Shown one piece after another: positions 1 through 10,995 of a stretch of DNA of 64,000 nucleotides. Numbering within the stretch: position 1 is the stretch's first letter; every line of letters starts with the position of its first letter. The notes below the pieces were generated by a model. It was not told the DNA's origin, did no database searches, and saw only the letters and a program-made list of their open reading frames with translations. A program made the translations under genes and the position numbers. Origin of the DNA: Boothiomyces macroporosus (taxonomy: Eukaryota > Chytridiomycota > Chytridiomycetes > Rhizophydiales > Terramycetaceae); the NCBI GenBank assembly GCA_027604185.1, contig JADGKB010000044.1, forward strand, positions 1 through 64,000. The letters run 5' to 3'.

Positions 1-30
1 TATCATTCTTTTGGTGATTGGTTTCGTAGT
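1..30 (+). repeat. Direct repeat copy 1, with inverted CCAAT
   Basis: This stretch recurs almost unchanged at 746-775; both share TTTTGGTGATTGG and differ by one base in the following GTTTCGTAG/GTTTTGTAG. Each copy lies upstream of a plus-strand start: about 150 bases before the ATG at 178, and about 45 bases before the ATG at 819. TGATTGG is the reverse complement of a CCAAT box, so a shared promoter element is a reasonable inference. A small segmental duplication is the alternative. Confidence 0.5.
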
Positions 31-177
31 CCCTAACCCTATAAGCCTCATTGCAATAGTCTAATGCATAAACTTTATGCTCTGGACCAAGTCTGACAGC
101 ATTTTTTTTGAAATTCTAATTTTAAGTTATGCAAATAAACTTTTGTGCCGTTTCATGTTAATTTTTTTCACCAAAAC

Positions 178-408
178 ATGGACAGCGTTGGAAAATTGAT
201 AATGGCAGTCGGAGGGACGTTGATAGGGATTTCCTACGTAAGGAAGTATTGGCAGGAAACAAGAATCAAGCTGTTTGGAAGGGCAGTTGTAGTTGGAACA
301 ACTGTTCTTCCAGAATCAATTCCAGTTGAAGGGATTATATTTGATACCTTGGTAAAGGCGACAGTATGTAATATCTCAGCTAGCCCTGCAAATGTAACTC
401 TTTTGTAA
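178..408 (+). CDS. Possible small membrane protein, uncharacterised
   Basis: Open frame of 76 codons from an ATG at 178. The N-terminus (MDSVGKLIMAVGGTLIGISY) could be one membrane segment, followed by a basic stretch RKYWQETRIK. I do not recognise a family. A 20-base intron of the type used throughout this window can be drawn at 364-383 (GTATGT...CTAG). Splicing it would replace the last residues and extend the frame into a Cys/Lys/Arg-rich tail ending near 545. Which 3' end is right cannot be decided here. The gene sits downstream of repeat copy 1, which may be its promoter. Existence as a gene is uncertain. Confidence 0.35.
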   Translation: MDSVGKLIMAVGGTLIGISYVRKYWQETRIKLFGRAVVVGTTVLPESIPVEGIIFDTLVKATVCNISASPANVTLL

Positions 409-818
409 TGATAGACTACAAGCGAAAAAGATGCCAACTCTCCTGGAAAAGACTCTGGATATCTCTCCATGTAGTTTATATGTTTAATAAACTTTACTAT
501 ATTCTATGTACATTCTGCCATATGCACTCTCTAGCTCTCATTTAAATTGAAATAATTCAAGTGCCAGAATGATTAGAATCAAAAGGAAGCCGCTCTTACT
601 TTCTCGTATTCTTGCATCTGTTCAAATCCCTTTAATAAAAATATGCCATCCATGAAACCACGATTGCTCTAAACAAGCCAATGATTTGTATCGGTACTCC
701 CTCTCAAGTATATAACAGTCTATCAATTTGTTTTATATACCCTCATATCATTCTTTTGGTGATTGGTTTTGTAGCTTCTTTGGTGACTCATGTTTCCCAA
801 AAAAGCAAAACCTCATAA
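409..818. other. Intergenic, no clear gene
   Basis: About 400 AT-rich bases between the doubtful small gene and the FUN14 gene. I see no tRNA, no long frame and no family match. It holds repeat copy 2 at 746-775 just before the FUN14 start, and it could include a spliced 3' exon of the preceding gene up to about 545. Confidence 0.5.
746..775 (+). repeat. Direct repeat copy 2, with inverted CCAAT
   Basis: Near-identical copy of bases 1-30, ending about 43 bases before the FUN14-family ATG at 819. The conserved core carries TGATTGG, an inverted CCAAT box, so it may be a core promoter element for the FUN14 gene. Confidence 0.5.
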
Positions 819-1394
819 ATGTTTGGCAAGCCCAAATTAACAATAGGATCCTGGTTCAGTAAACCCCAACCAAAGGAAGAGACACCTATTGCTGACTCGA
901 ATATCAAGCAGCAGCTGGAAAAGAATTTTAAGCTGGAACTGGATAAACCAATTACCATCGACTCTACGGTGTTTCAACAAGATGATACTAAAAGCTTTTT
1001 TGAGCAAGCTCCTGAAATCAAAGAAATTGGAGTGGTAAATGTCCTTGATTCAGGCTTCATTCTTTGGGTTAAGCGCTGGATTCGCAACAAAGAGATTAAC
1101 CAAGACAGCTGCTATTGCGGTAGGTTTAGGCATCAGTGGAATTCAGGTATTTGATATTAATTGCAGCTGTTGGCATACAATGACCTAATATATGTAAATT
1201 GGCCAAGAGTGGAAGAACTAACCAAAGTTACTTTTGACGCAGATGGCGATGGAAACTTGACCACTAATGACAGTACCTTTAATTGACTCTTAGTAACTGT
1301 TGGCGCGGCTAAAATTATAAAAAATCTCGGAAGCGATTTGCCGTCAATCGGAGCATTCGGAACTGGTTTCATTGTAGGTTATCGCTACAGCTGA
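819..1394 (+). CDS. FUN14 family mitochondrial outer-membrane protein
   Basis: Removing three introns (1036-1054, 19 nt; 1147-1166, 20 nt; 1273-1293, 21 nt) gives an intact 171-residue protein. The spliced C-terminal half reads FGLSAGFATKRLTKTAA, GLGISGIQLLAYNDLIYVNW, then FDADGDGNL and GAFGTGFIVGYRYS. This is the FUN14/FUNDC1 pattern: glycine-rich helices around a DADGDG loop and a terminal GF..G.R. Family members sit in the mitochondrial outer membrane, and FUNDC1 recruits LC3/Atg8 in mitophagy. The N-terminal 70 residues are polar; I did not identify a definite LIR motif. Unspliced, the gene looks shattered into three frames, so it is an easy example of the miniature introns. Confidence 0.85.
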
Positions 1395-1458
1395 GTATCG
1401 AGAAGGCGAACGTAGCGTATAATAAATTTTTGGCGTCGAAAGTTTGTTTTTAATCTCA

Positions 1459-2438
1459 ATGTCGCAAGATCCTGATTTTTTATTTGCTGAAGCAGAAAAG
1501 AAGAGCACTCAAAAAGGTTGGTTCGGTGGTAATAAACTGGACGAAGCTGCGGATTTGTACGGACGAGCGGGAAACGCTTACAAGCTTAAACGTGAATGTA
1601 CTAGCAAGATAACATAGTTAAAAAGTCTGGAGAGGCGTTTATGAAGCAAGGAGCAACTCATGAAAAGTTAGGAGAAAGAGATGAAGCGTCAGGATGCTAT
1701 ATTAACGCCTCCAAGAGCTACAAGAAAGAGTTTCCAAAAGGTTATTTGTGCTAATGGCAGAAGCTGTAGAGGCGCTTAAATTGGCTGTAATGATTTTGAC
1801 CGAGAAAGGTACTCTGGGTTTTATAAAGGTCGCTTCTCTTCGGCAGCTTCAAATCAAAAACAAATTGCAGAGATTTACGAGCAAGATATCGGGGATTATA
1901 CTAGCGCAATGGAGGCGTACGAACTTGCTGCGGAATGGTACCAAGGAGAAGATTCTAATGCGTAATTGAATTTAATGATAGTCAAGCAAATGCCTGTTTG
2001 TTGAAGGTTGCTCAATTCGCCGCATCTGCAGCAGATTATGAAAAGGCAGTTGACATATTTGAAAAAGTTGCCAGTAAATCTTTGGACAACAATTTGACAA
2101 AATGGTCTGTTCGTGAATATTTGTTTAAAGCAATGATTTGCGTGTTGTGTTTGAATGTAGCTTTTAGATTGATTCTAGGATCCTATTAGAGCACGAACAA
2201 CCCTTGAAAGATATCAAGCGATGGATGCCACGTTTAGCGGAACCAGAGAATTTACTCTTTGTAGTGTAAAAAAAGATTAATATAGGCTCTCGTAACAGCA
2301 TGCGAGGAATCGGATGCTGAAGCATTCTCAACTGCTTTGGCTGAGTTTGATCGAATGACAAAGCTTGATGAATGGAAGACCTCTTTGCTTTTGATTGTTA
2401 AAAAGAATATTGAAAGTGATGAAGTCGATATCTTGTGA
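1459..2438 (+). CDS. SEC17: Alpha-SNAP (Sec17), SNARE disassembly adaptor
   Basis: With six introns removed (five of 20 nt, one of 22 nt) the frame is 285 residues, the usual length for alpha-SNAP. Family segments appear in order: AEKKSTQKGWFGG near the N-terminus, FKKSGEAFMKQG, EAVEALKLAV, then AAEWYQGEDSNAQANACLLKVAQFAA. The C-terminus reads FSGTREFTL and ends in EWKTSLLLIVKK. Alpha-SNAP binds SNARE complexes and stimulates NSF (Sec18) to take them apart after membrane fusion. The start ATG at 1459 begins MSQDPDFLFAEAEKK, as expected. An AATAAA signal follows the stop within about 10 bases. Confidence 0.93.
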
Positions 2439-2530
2439 ATTTAATAAAGCATGCTAAACCTAAACGTTTGTATGAACTCGGGATTTGGTTTGGGGCCCGA
2501 GAATTTTTGTCGAAACTTGTCATTTTTCCC

Positions 2531-2716
2531 ATGAAATTAACGCTTTCCATACTTGCACTTCCAGTATTTTCAGCTATCGTCTATAAAGTTGGATCGCCTT
2601 GTTCATTGGGTTCTGTCAAGGCAGGCTCTGCGAATACCTGTGGTGGTGCCAACTCTCACTTGATTTGCAAAAGACACAATGTCAAAGGAACAATTGGAAT
2701 ATGTGAAAGAGTTTAG
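2531..2716 (+). CDS. Small secreted Cys-containing protein
   Basis: A 61-residue frame starting MKLTLSILALPVFSA, a convincing short signal peptide. The mature part of about 46 residues has four cysteines and a Gly/Ser/Asn-rich middle, and ends GICERV. No family is recognised. Small secreted cysteine-containing proteins are common effector or surface candidates in parasitic fungi, but this is inference from shape only. An upstream in-frame extension lacks signal features, so the ATG at 2531 is preferred. Confidence 0.5.
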   Translation: MKLTLSILALPVFSAIVYKVGSPCSLGSVKAGSANTCGGANSHLICKRHNVKGTIGICERV

Positions 2717-2796
2717 AGAATAAAGAATATGTTTGTATAGAGTAAATTCTTTGTTTTAGGGTTACTAAAAAGATTCTGGTAGTACAGAACTGTATG

Positions 2797-5700
2797 TTAT
2801 ATTACACTGTCAAGTCTATTTAGAATATTGTCCAAATCATCCGCTGTAACGACAGACTTTTCGTAAAGTTCCCTTTCACCGAGCGAAAGCTGCTCAAAAG
2901 CATCAAATAAAGATCCATTTACTTTAATCCGGCTGTTGAGCAACAGTACCATTTCTATCCGCTCTGCGCTGCTCAAGTGCTTGAATTGAGACACAAACAA
3001 TCCATCTATAACATGATTAGGGGTGCCAAATTCTGTTGATCTGAATACTTTGTGGCTTCCACCAAGAATTGGTTTCGTTGTATCCCATTTTTGAAGAATA
3101 CTTTGGAGCAAAGATAGTATCTCAAACATTCTTTCTGATAATTTTACTAGTGCAAATCTGGTACCAGTCACAGAAACAACTTGGACGACTGCCTTGCTAT
3201 CCTGCACCCAAGGCACGTCAAAGTCCATTTCATCCAGCGACTGCAGACATGAAGAATCCACCTTTGAAGACAATCTGGATATAGTTGACCCGAAGCATAA
3301 TTTTGAACATGGCTCTTGCAAATTAAAATGAAATAGAGGCTCCAAGAATTGAGGAAAGCCTTCCTGTTTAATCTCTTTCTTCTGAAAAAGATAACCAGCA
3401 ATTGCACCTGTAGTCAGCAATGAAACAATGATCCTCTTGTTCTCATCCTGTGGAAACACTACTGTATCCTGTACTTGTCGAGGGACTACCTCGCCAGCAT
3501 CAAAGTCAATCGACTTTTTTGACGATGAAAATTTGTAGATACATGTAGAATCCTGCGAACTGGCCAGATAAATTTCATTTTCGTACGTTTTCAGAGAATT
3601 AGCTGGGTGGTTCAAACTAGTCTGAACTCCATGAACTATTCTAATCTTAGCAATCATTTACGTCCTATCAGAAGCCTGAATTTTAATTTGGACTAGGGCA
3701 TTTCCGATCCCTGCAACCAAATAATGGCCAAAATCTGACAGTGAAGTAATTGGCCCTCCAACTGACTTTCCAGGGAGGTGGAGTTTATATTGCACCATGT
3801 TGGATGTGCTACTCCTGCTATACTTTACACTAAATACTAAAACACGTCCTTGGGGGATTCCATTTGCCCACTTTGTCCCTATACATATATATCGCTTGTC
3901 TTGCTTTACCTTCCAGACTATATTAACAAGATTTACTGGTAATGCAAGTTACAATTTCCTGTGGTTTCAGAGGAAATGTGTGATGACAGGTTCCAGAAGT
4001 TGGTTCAATCACTTTGATTGTCCAGGTGCCCTCTCGATTTACTGGTTCGCAGGCAACAACCAGATTCTTTGTTGGTTTATCATAAACCAAAAACTTTGGG
4101 GTCTACATTAGTTTCAATTACGTTTTCTACAAATATCTTTCGGTATTGTTCGTTTTTGGAATAATCGATTTGAATAATGGACAAAATGTTTTCTGTTACT
4201 ACTAGTAATTGGTAATCGATATTTTCGCCTACTGTTTGAGTGATAATAGTGCCAACCTCGATTTGCTCATATGCAAGCTCAACCACTTGAAGTTTATTCG
4301 CGCTTATTTTCAAATGTATTGGTCGATGGTTTGAGTAGGCGATAAGATAATTAGTTGTTGGCATCGCAATTAGTTTTACAGGCAAATTCCCTAGGTTTTT
4401 GAACCGCACTTCTCCAGCGGAAATGATTCCATCTTCCTTTGTGAATTGATAATAAACAATATCTCCATTTCTATTTCCAATTATTAAAAACGATCTTGAT
4501 TGATTACTGATAACTCCTATGGAGTGTGGGATGATGAAAAATGGGTTGCTAGTGGGCATCTGCAATTGTATCGTGTATAAAATATTTGGGGATTCTTTAA
4601 GCGAGTCAAGTGCAACTATTTCAATTGTACCATCATAACTCGCCAACAATAATACTGGTTCTCCGAAAAAGGCTTTGGTGTATAGATCTGAAAACGGCGG
4701 AATATACAGAGATGAAATTTCTTTGCCAAATTCAATTTGGGAGAGCTCAATGATTGCCAAGCTATCGTTTGTTTGATCTACCAAGACTCGTAATAGATAT
4801 ATCATTGATGGGTTTGAGCAAGCCAATACTATTTTGTCTTCATAATTGGCGCCATGGACAATAGTTCCTGTTGCTGGCTTCCAATATTTGGCTTTGTTAA
4901 ACAATTCTGTACCTCTAACAAACATCATTGATCCATCCTCCTTATTTCGCATTTTGGAAATTGTAACGCCTTTGGCAGTTATCTGAACCAAAGTAGCAGT
5001 GTAATCTAGTGTAAATGCATTCAGGGTGGATTGGTTGTGAATTACACCGCAGGCATCGGTGATATCTTCCATGGAGCTTTGGTCCATGAGCATTACTTTT
5101 GTACATCCTGGGTATGATAATACCAATACATAATGTAGTGTTGTAAAACAGTTTATGTTGACTCCCCACATTAACTTTGGCTGGTCAAAATAATCGCATA
5201 GGATTGAACTTTCACAGGGCAGACCACTTTTTACTTCTTTTATGACTCCATTTGGGTATACTCCAGTCGCAAGATACATTGTATCAGACCATGTGTTTGA
5301 ATCTATATAATAATCATGAACTGGCGCTTTGTTTTCAATTGTTCGTGCTGGCCAGAATGTAATCAACTGTCGCTTTGCTTTAATCATAACAATCTCCCCA
5401 TTCGCTTGAGATCCAAAGAGAGAAAGCACAATCATATTTCCATCGTTTGAAAGTACAGTCATTTTTCCAACTGGGTTATGATATTTCGCAATTACAGATA
5501 ACTTCATATTCCAGCTTGGTTTACTCTGAATAGTTTCTTTTGAAACAATAGTTTGCAGAATAGTACCAGTGTCCGTTGCAAAAAATAGCGTCTGAGACAA
5601 ATCTAAACCTTTTTTGGGCATGCTGTCAATTATATGGCAACTAATAATTCCAGATATATCTTTTTTAATAGCAACTTACCACTAATACTGTCATACTGAC

Positions 5701-6611
5701 TTTGAAACGATAATGCAGAAGTTAACGTAATAGAAACTTTGGCGGTCCTTGGTGAAGCATCAAGCAATATGATAGAAGATGGCTTTAATTAGTATTCAAT
5801 TACTGTAGTTAAAAGGAAGCTGTTTGGTATATTTGGCAGTGCAATCAAATCCAAAGGACAATAGTCAGAGCTGATTGAACAGGCTGAATATTTCTTTACT
5901 CGCTTGGGATTGGTTTTATCAAATTCAAAGCAGGATACAAGGAAATCGCTTTTGTTAGAGAAAATTACTTTAGGCTGCCAGATGGCGAGTGCGCAACTAC
6001 AAATTTGACTGTTCCATCTTTGTTTTGAGGGTATACAAAACTCATATTCCAAATTACTCCTTCTACTTTGATTGTAATTTCACAACTCTTTGATTCAGTC
6101 GAGTATATAGACAGCTTTGATTCAAAAGCGCAAACTGCAATATGGTTATAATGAGGATCGACTGCTAGTAAATGTCCCAGTTCCGTATACAATGATCCAT
6201 TCATGGATAGTTTCTCCTTACATCAAATATAATCTACCTGCCATATTAATCTAAATGATCCAGATTGCCCTTGAATATCCACAACCAAAATAGATAAACA
6301 TCCTGAATCCGAAGTAATTACAATCACATCATAAGGTTCCACAAACTCTCCAGAATCCTCAAATTAATTCAAATTACGATATGATACTCTGGATCTTCAA
6401 TTGTCATTATTTTACAGTTGAATAATCTTCCAAACAGAAATTTATCAGCAACGATATTGTCCCAAGTCTTTTTCTTTGAAATATCAAAATCAACAAGAGT
6501 CAATCTGAATTCCGATACTAGCAGAAAGTACGGATTTCCGTTGCGGGCGTATTTTAAGCAATCCGAAATATTTGTTGGTATTGGATCTGTTTTGGTGATG
6601 CAGTATGCCAT
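2797..6611 (-). CDS. DDB1/SF3B3/CPSF1-superfamily beta-propeller protein
   Basis: Eight miniature introns (19 to 21 nt) join seven open blocks into one 1217-residue protein, the length typical of SF3B3. The N-terminal part matches the superfamily: DSGEFVEPYDVIVITSDSGC (compare VxSDSG in SF3B3 and CPSF1) and GHLLAVDPHYNHIAV (compare FLAVDPKGRA). The C-terminal quarter resembles a CPSF_A domain: TPKFLVYDKPTKNLVVAC, ICIGTKWANGIPQGRVLVFSV, GHYLVAGIGNALVQIKI, then NHVIDGLFVSQF. These are large triple-propeller scaffolds in splicing, RNA 3' processing or DNA repair. The sequence is too divergent for me to choose between SF3B3/Rse1, Mms1-like and others. ATG 6611 (MAYCITKTDPIP) is preferred over an upstream ATG. 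Confidence 0.75.
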
Positions 6612-6834
6612 GGTTAAAAAAAGATGGAATTTGATTAGTAGCAAGGCCAGCCGAATTCAGACATGGATGGAACCGGAAGCTATATGATAATCTGAACCAT
6701 AATCAGTAAAGATTAACTGCACTCAGTATAATTTCAATCTCATTGAACGAATAGTATTGAAATACGCAACTCTCCAAAAGATTAAGTATACTCACTAGAA
6801 AAGCATCTCAACCACATTCAGTACAGAAATTTAT

Positions 6835-7751
6835 TCATGAACATAGTTGGAATCCACTTTGCGCAACAGTGGCAATGGTAACAGCAGTACCCATCAGAAA
6901 CACCACAACATACATGTCATTGCAAAAAGTATTGTACATGTCAATATAGTCCCAAACACTGCTAATCAATCCCTCATAAAAAGAAGGGTTGAACCCAAAC
7001 TGAATCATTGCAGGTTTCATAATCTCTGGAATGGTGAATTTCTGGGTATTTGTTCTCTTCATTTGTAAGAATCTAATACTAAACAGAACCACTTCAAAAG
7101 TGAAAAACAGTCCCCATGCCGGCTGAATTAGCTTGATGTTACCATTATGTAATCGGATATTCTGATATGTGATGACGCTCCAATATCGTAATGGACAGGG
7201 TGGTTGGCCATGTAATCTAATTGACGGCACATTTGCAAGTACCATACATCCTTTTCAGGGCCAAGGGAAAAGCTCTCGTGTTTATGGTAAATAATCCAAG
7301 TAGCAAATGCGATTGTTGAAAATAATGAAAATAAAACTGCGTGTATCCATCCTAGTGTATCCATAACTGCAGATGCAGCTGGTGACTGTTCTACATAGTC
7401 AAATGGGTCTTGTAAAGGTGGTAATTCGACATCCTTTTCAATCATGTTGCTGAAATCAGCAGGTTTGGTAATTACAGGTTCTTTTTGAGCTGCTGGTTCT
7501 TCATTCACTACTTGTTCTGCTTTTACTTTATCACCGGATTCCGTAGTTGGTGTATCTGTACCAACATCCGTTTCTTCATTCACTTCTTGTTCAACCGATT
7601 CATGAGGCTCTGTTACATGAATATTTTCATTCGATCCTGAATATGTCGACACTATTTTATTCAAGCGAGATTCCCCTGAAGCCAATATTTTTGCTCTCCG
7701 TTGTTCTCTTTTCAATTGTAGTTTTTGTGCTTGAGTCAATTCCTCTGACAT
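6835..7751 (-). CDS. GET2: Get2/CAMLG-type tail-anchored protein receptor
   Basis: One 20-nt intron at 7123-7142 gives 298 residues. The N-terminus MSEELTQAQKLQLKREQRRAKILASGESRLNKI is the basic helix of Get2 proteins, which binds the ATPase Get3. An acidic, low-complexity linker follows. Three hydrophobic segments lie in the C-terminal half, starting WIHAVLFSLFSTIAFATWII, then AWGLFFTFEVVLFSIRF, and the last near VVVFLMGTAVTIATVA. Get2 with Get1 forms the ER receptor that inserts tail-anchored proteins. ATG 7751 is chosen because the nine codons before it start with a non-ATG codon. Confidence 0.85.
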
Positions 7752-7801
7752 GAGATGAGGTAAAGAAAAACATGACAATAGTAAATCGATAAACTATTAT
7801 A

Positions 7802-7957
7802 TTAGCAGGACGGTTGGAGTCTTGGCGGTTTCCAAATTCCTTTTGTAGAATAAAGAAACCCTAACGCTTGATGAACTGCTCGGCTAAACTCCATCAAAAC
7901 TAAAGGGATTAAACGTAGCGACGAAACGTAGCAATCCATTCGCGCGTATTTAAGCAT
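7802..7957 (-). CDS. Possible 51-residue ORF, unknown
   Basis: A short open frame (MLKYARMDCYVSSLRLIPLV...) fills the gap between the GET2 start and the COG4 stop, on the same strand. The composition looks protein-like, but no family is recognised, and no splice site or signal peptide supports it. It could be chance or a fragment of an unrecognised small gene. Confidence 0.25.
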   Translation of the reverse strand: MLKYARMDCYVSSLRLIPLVLMEFSRAVHQALGFLYSTKGIWKPPRLQPSC

Positions 7958-8008
7958 CGCCTCTCTCAATATAATTAATACCAAACTTCAATAGTTTATT
8001 GAAATACA

Positions 8009-10061
8009 CTAGTCTTTAAGTGGGTCTACAACATTTCCAAATTCAACTCGCAAACTCAATATCTTACCCAACTCTGTCTTTTTGATTTTCCATTTCTGAT
8101 TCCAGTACTCTTTAACTTCATCTTTATCTTCCATTGATAGCAGAATGCTAATCTGATTTAAGCGAGAGCATATTTCACGCATGTTGTTGAACCTTTGGAT
8201 CATTTGTTTGATTTGTGACTCGAATAGTAGTGCACCAATGTAGTTGAATTTCAGTTGGAATATCTTGATCTCTATTTCTTTAGTAACTTGTTCTAGCACT
8301 AGTTTCACTAGGTATTGTTGATTTTGGTCATTGAATTGGGTATTGAATAATGGATTTAATTGATTTTCGAGGGAAAGACCGAATGAATCTTGCTGGAATT
8401 CATTGATTACATAAGACTTTGCTAGTAGAGTTGATACAATGGGTTTGATTTTTGGTTTGATTGCTTGTTTGAAATAATTTTCAATCCAAGTCTACATTAA
8501 CAATACTTACTTGAACAATCGAATTGTATTTCTTTGAAAAATCGGTAATTATTGATAAACAGGACTTGATCTTTTCCAAAGATAGTTCTGTCGCATATGG
8601 AAACATTCTGGGAAGGTTAGATGTAATATCAGCATCCAATTTGATTATATAGTCACAGCATAATTGTAGATCATTAAGAACAGTTATTGCCTGGCTAATG
8701 CCTTGATCATCCTTGAACAAATTTGACAGATTCTTTTGTAATACACCCATGTACTTTTCTTCCAAGATTCTTCCTAAGATTAGTATCCATTCAAATTAAA
8801 TATCATTCTTGCCAACTTACCTATTTGATTAATGAGGACACAAAGACAATCTGGAGCTGTTTGCCCACCTCTAACTAGCACAGTCTTTAAAATATAGAAA
8901 ACATCATCTACAGATCTCGTACTCTTATTCTCTTCCAATATATTCTTTTTAAGCATTGCTTGCTGAATAGATAATTGAATATCTACTTTTAGCTCCATTT
9001 ACAATTTTCAGTTATAATAATGAAATAATCTAGTAATGTATCCAGTGCAATTTCTCTTTTAATCTTTCTGGTTTCCAAGAACCTATTGAACAAGACTGTT
9101 TTGTTTAGAATCAGCGCAATTTCAGTGATTATCTTGTCCAACTCTCTGGCTTCAGCTGTGCTCTTCCCTGCCTGTATTTCTTTTACCTGGATTAATCAAA
9201 CAGTACCTTGCGGTCAATTTGTTTAGTTTCAATAAACGAATTCAGCACCAGTCTAATCTGTACTTTAATTTCATCCGCAATCTTTTCCAACACTTGCATA
9301 TATAAATCACCATAAAACTTTGACACAATTTCTTGTTGCTTATCAATCATAATTGCTCCATTTTCATAAATAAAAGTGCAACTTTCAACAAACTGCTCCA
9401 AATATTTCTTTGACGAAATCATTTTACACAAGAAATAAGAGTATTTGTTGATACCAAGATGATGCTGGTTCAGTTTGGGGAAGAGCGGAAACAATTCTTG
9501 GATTTGTTTGAAATTCGAGTTTGTAATCGCTTCATCAAAATCTTGAACAAGCAGCTCAATGGCTTTTTCCAATAACAAATCCATTTCTTCAACTATACTT
9601 TTACCCATGAAATCTTCACTTTTTGTATCCAATGTTTGCGTGCGGTTATAAATTTCTTGTATTTGTGCAGTGTTGATTCTAAGGTAGTTTTCAAACAACG
9701 GAATACAGTCCAAGTAATTTCCCTTTGTCAGTTGACTTGAAATAACAAAAGACCACAAAGTCATGTCAATTACATTTTGGTAAATCTGTATACTGCTGCT
9801 TACTCGTGATTTCTGTTTATCCAATGAACGAACTTTTAAAGCAATATTTTCCGCAGATTTAAAAGTCTTTAAAACAATATTAATGAGTCCATCAGTCTTG
9901 TTTTGTAAATCGTTTAGGTGTGGAATACTGCTTTTGAACAGCAACTCTTTGGCTTGCTTTATACTAGACTGTGTATCAATAATAGTTTCCAAATCATCAT
10001 CAATCTTGCTTTCCTTTTGGTTCAGTTCAGCCAACTGGTTCTTGATTTCCAAAATGTCCAT
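8009..10061 (-). CDS. COG4: COG complex subunit 4 (Golgi vesicle tethering)
   Basis: Four introns (20, 20, 47 and 19 nt) removed give 648 residues. Diagnostic COG4 segments are GINKYSYFLCK, SVDDVFYILKTVLVRGG, DCLCVLINQIG and the C-terminal SLRVEFGNVVDPLKD; the N-terminal third is helical. COG4 is a lobe A subunit of the conserved oligomeric Golgi complex, which tethers retrograde vesicles and binds SM protein/SNAREs. The intron near 8770-8816 is 47 nt with GTAAGT and CTAAT motifs, the only clearly longer intron in the window. The start at 10061 is chosen because the upstream codon of the open frame would overlap the divergent small gene at 10079. Confidence 0.9.
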
Positions 10062-10078
10062 GAGATTTGTTTTTGTAA

Positions 10079-10252
10079 ATGCGAGCAATCTTTAAAAACC
10101 TTGAATATGAAAAAACAATTGAAGTTAAAAATGAAAAGAAGCTGTCGGAACAAATCGGCCAGCTCAGGGAACTCACCAATAGTTATTTGACAGAGTTAAT
10201 GGGAAAAATTAAAGAGAATGATATTATTAAAGAAGACAGCGACTTGGAATAA
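10079..10252 (+). CDS. 57-residue helical protein, possibly Gon7-like
   Basis: An intact frame from ATG 10079 (MRAIFKNLEYEKTIEVKNEK) to TAA 10252, divergent from COG4 with 17 bases between the two starts, so the two probably share a promoter. The product is charged and helical (LSEQIGQLRELTNSYLTELM) with an acidic end. Length and the GQLREL..LTELM pattern faintly recall the KEOPS subunit Gon7, but this is weak. The tight fit between two real genes is the main support. Confidence 0.5.
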   Translation: MRAIFKNLEYEKTIEVKNEKKLSEQIGQLRELTNSYLTELMGKIKENDIIKEDSDLE

Positions 10253-10259
10253 ATTGATT

Positions 10260-10995
10260 TTATTGGAATGGATTAGGTTTGTTTGGACAGTGGTTCGCAT
10301 AGTGTCCCTTTTCGCCACACTTGAAGCAAGTAACTTCACTAATCTGTCTGAATCCTGATCTATCATTGTTTTTCATTGCTTTTCTTTGTTGCGGTTGCGG
10401 TTGTATTTGCTGGAGTTGTTGTTGTGCTGCGATATCTGCCAATGAGTTTAAGACTGGAAGTTCGTATTTTGGATGCCCAAAAGTACAGTTATCTCCTTTA
10501 GGACAGAACCCAACCAAGTAGTTTGGACATGCGGCAGCTCTGGTATGTTTGTGTCTGCAATCTGCCCCGTGTTTACAAAATCCTCTAGCGTACCTTTAGT
10601 TAAAAAAATACTTACCAAGCACATTCTTTTTGTCTGCTATCTGGATCTATGTGGAGGTATAAGCATTCCGGATTAGTACATTCTCCCAGTTTGGCAAAGA
10701 ACCAGCACTCCGGCATCTTTTTCAAGTTATATTCGTGCAAGAATTCACAATCTTCTCCCTTTTTACATAATCCTCTAAGCCAGTGCTTACATACAACCAA
10801 CTTTGTCTTGGAAGGATGTTTATATGCGCATTTAGATCCCATTCTACAAATGTTTTTTAAATAATACTGGCATACTTCTTGTTTCTCTGGTTTTGTTAGA
10901 ATGATTGACAAGTGATCAGTGAGGAAATCTTCAAACCGGAATTTGACTTCTGGAGGATTTATAACGTAATCAAGGTTGAATTTTGCTGTTGTCAT
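10260..10995 (-). CDS. YTH1: CPSF4/Yth1 zinc-finger polyadenylation factor
   Basis: One 22-nt intron (10594-10615) gives 237 residues. Five CCCH zinc fingers lie in order: VCQYYLKNICRMGSKCAYKH, VCKHWLRGLCKKGEDCEFLH, ECWFFAKLGECTNPECLYLH, ECAWYARGFCKHGADCRHKH and ACPNYLVGFCPKGDNCTFGH. A Q-rich linker and one CCHC zinc knuckle (CFKCGEKGHYANHC) follow. This matches CPSF30/Yth1, which binds the AAUAAA signal within the cleavage and polyadenylation machinery. Yeast Yth1 lacks the knuckle, so this copy keeps the ancestral form seen in animals. Confidence 0.95.

Noticed and set aside
819..2438. FUN14 and SEC17 as frameshifted pseudogenes
   Set aside because: Every apparent frameshift coincides with a 19-22 nt GT...AG segment whose removal restores the family sequence exactly.
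3797..4111. Plus-strand 104-codon ORF
   Set aside because: It is antisense to the CPSF_A-like part of the minus-strand gene, whose spliced translation shows clear family motifs there.
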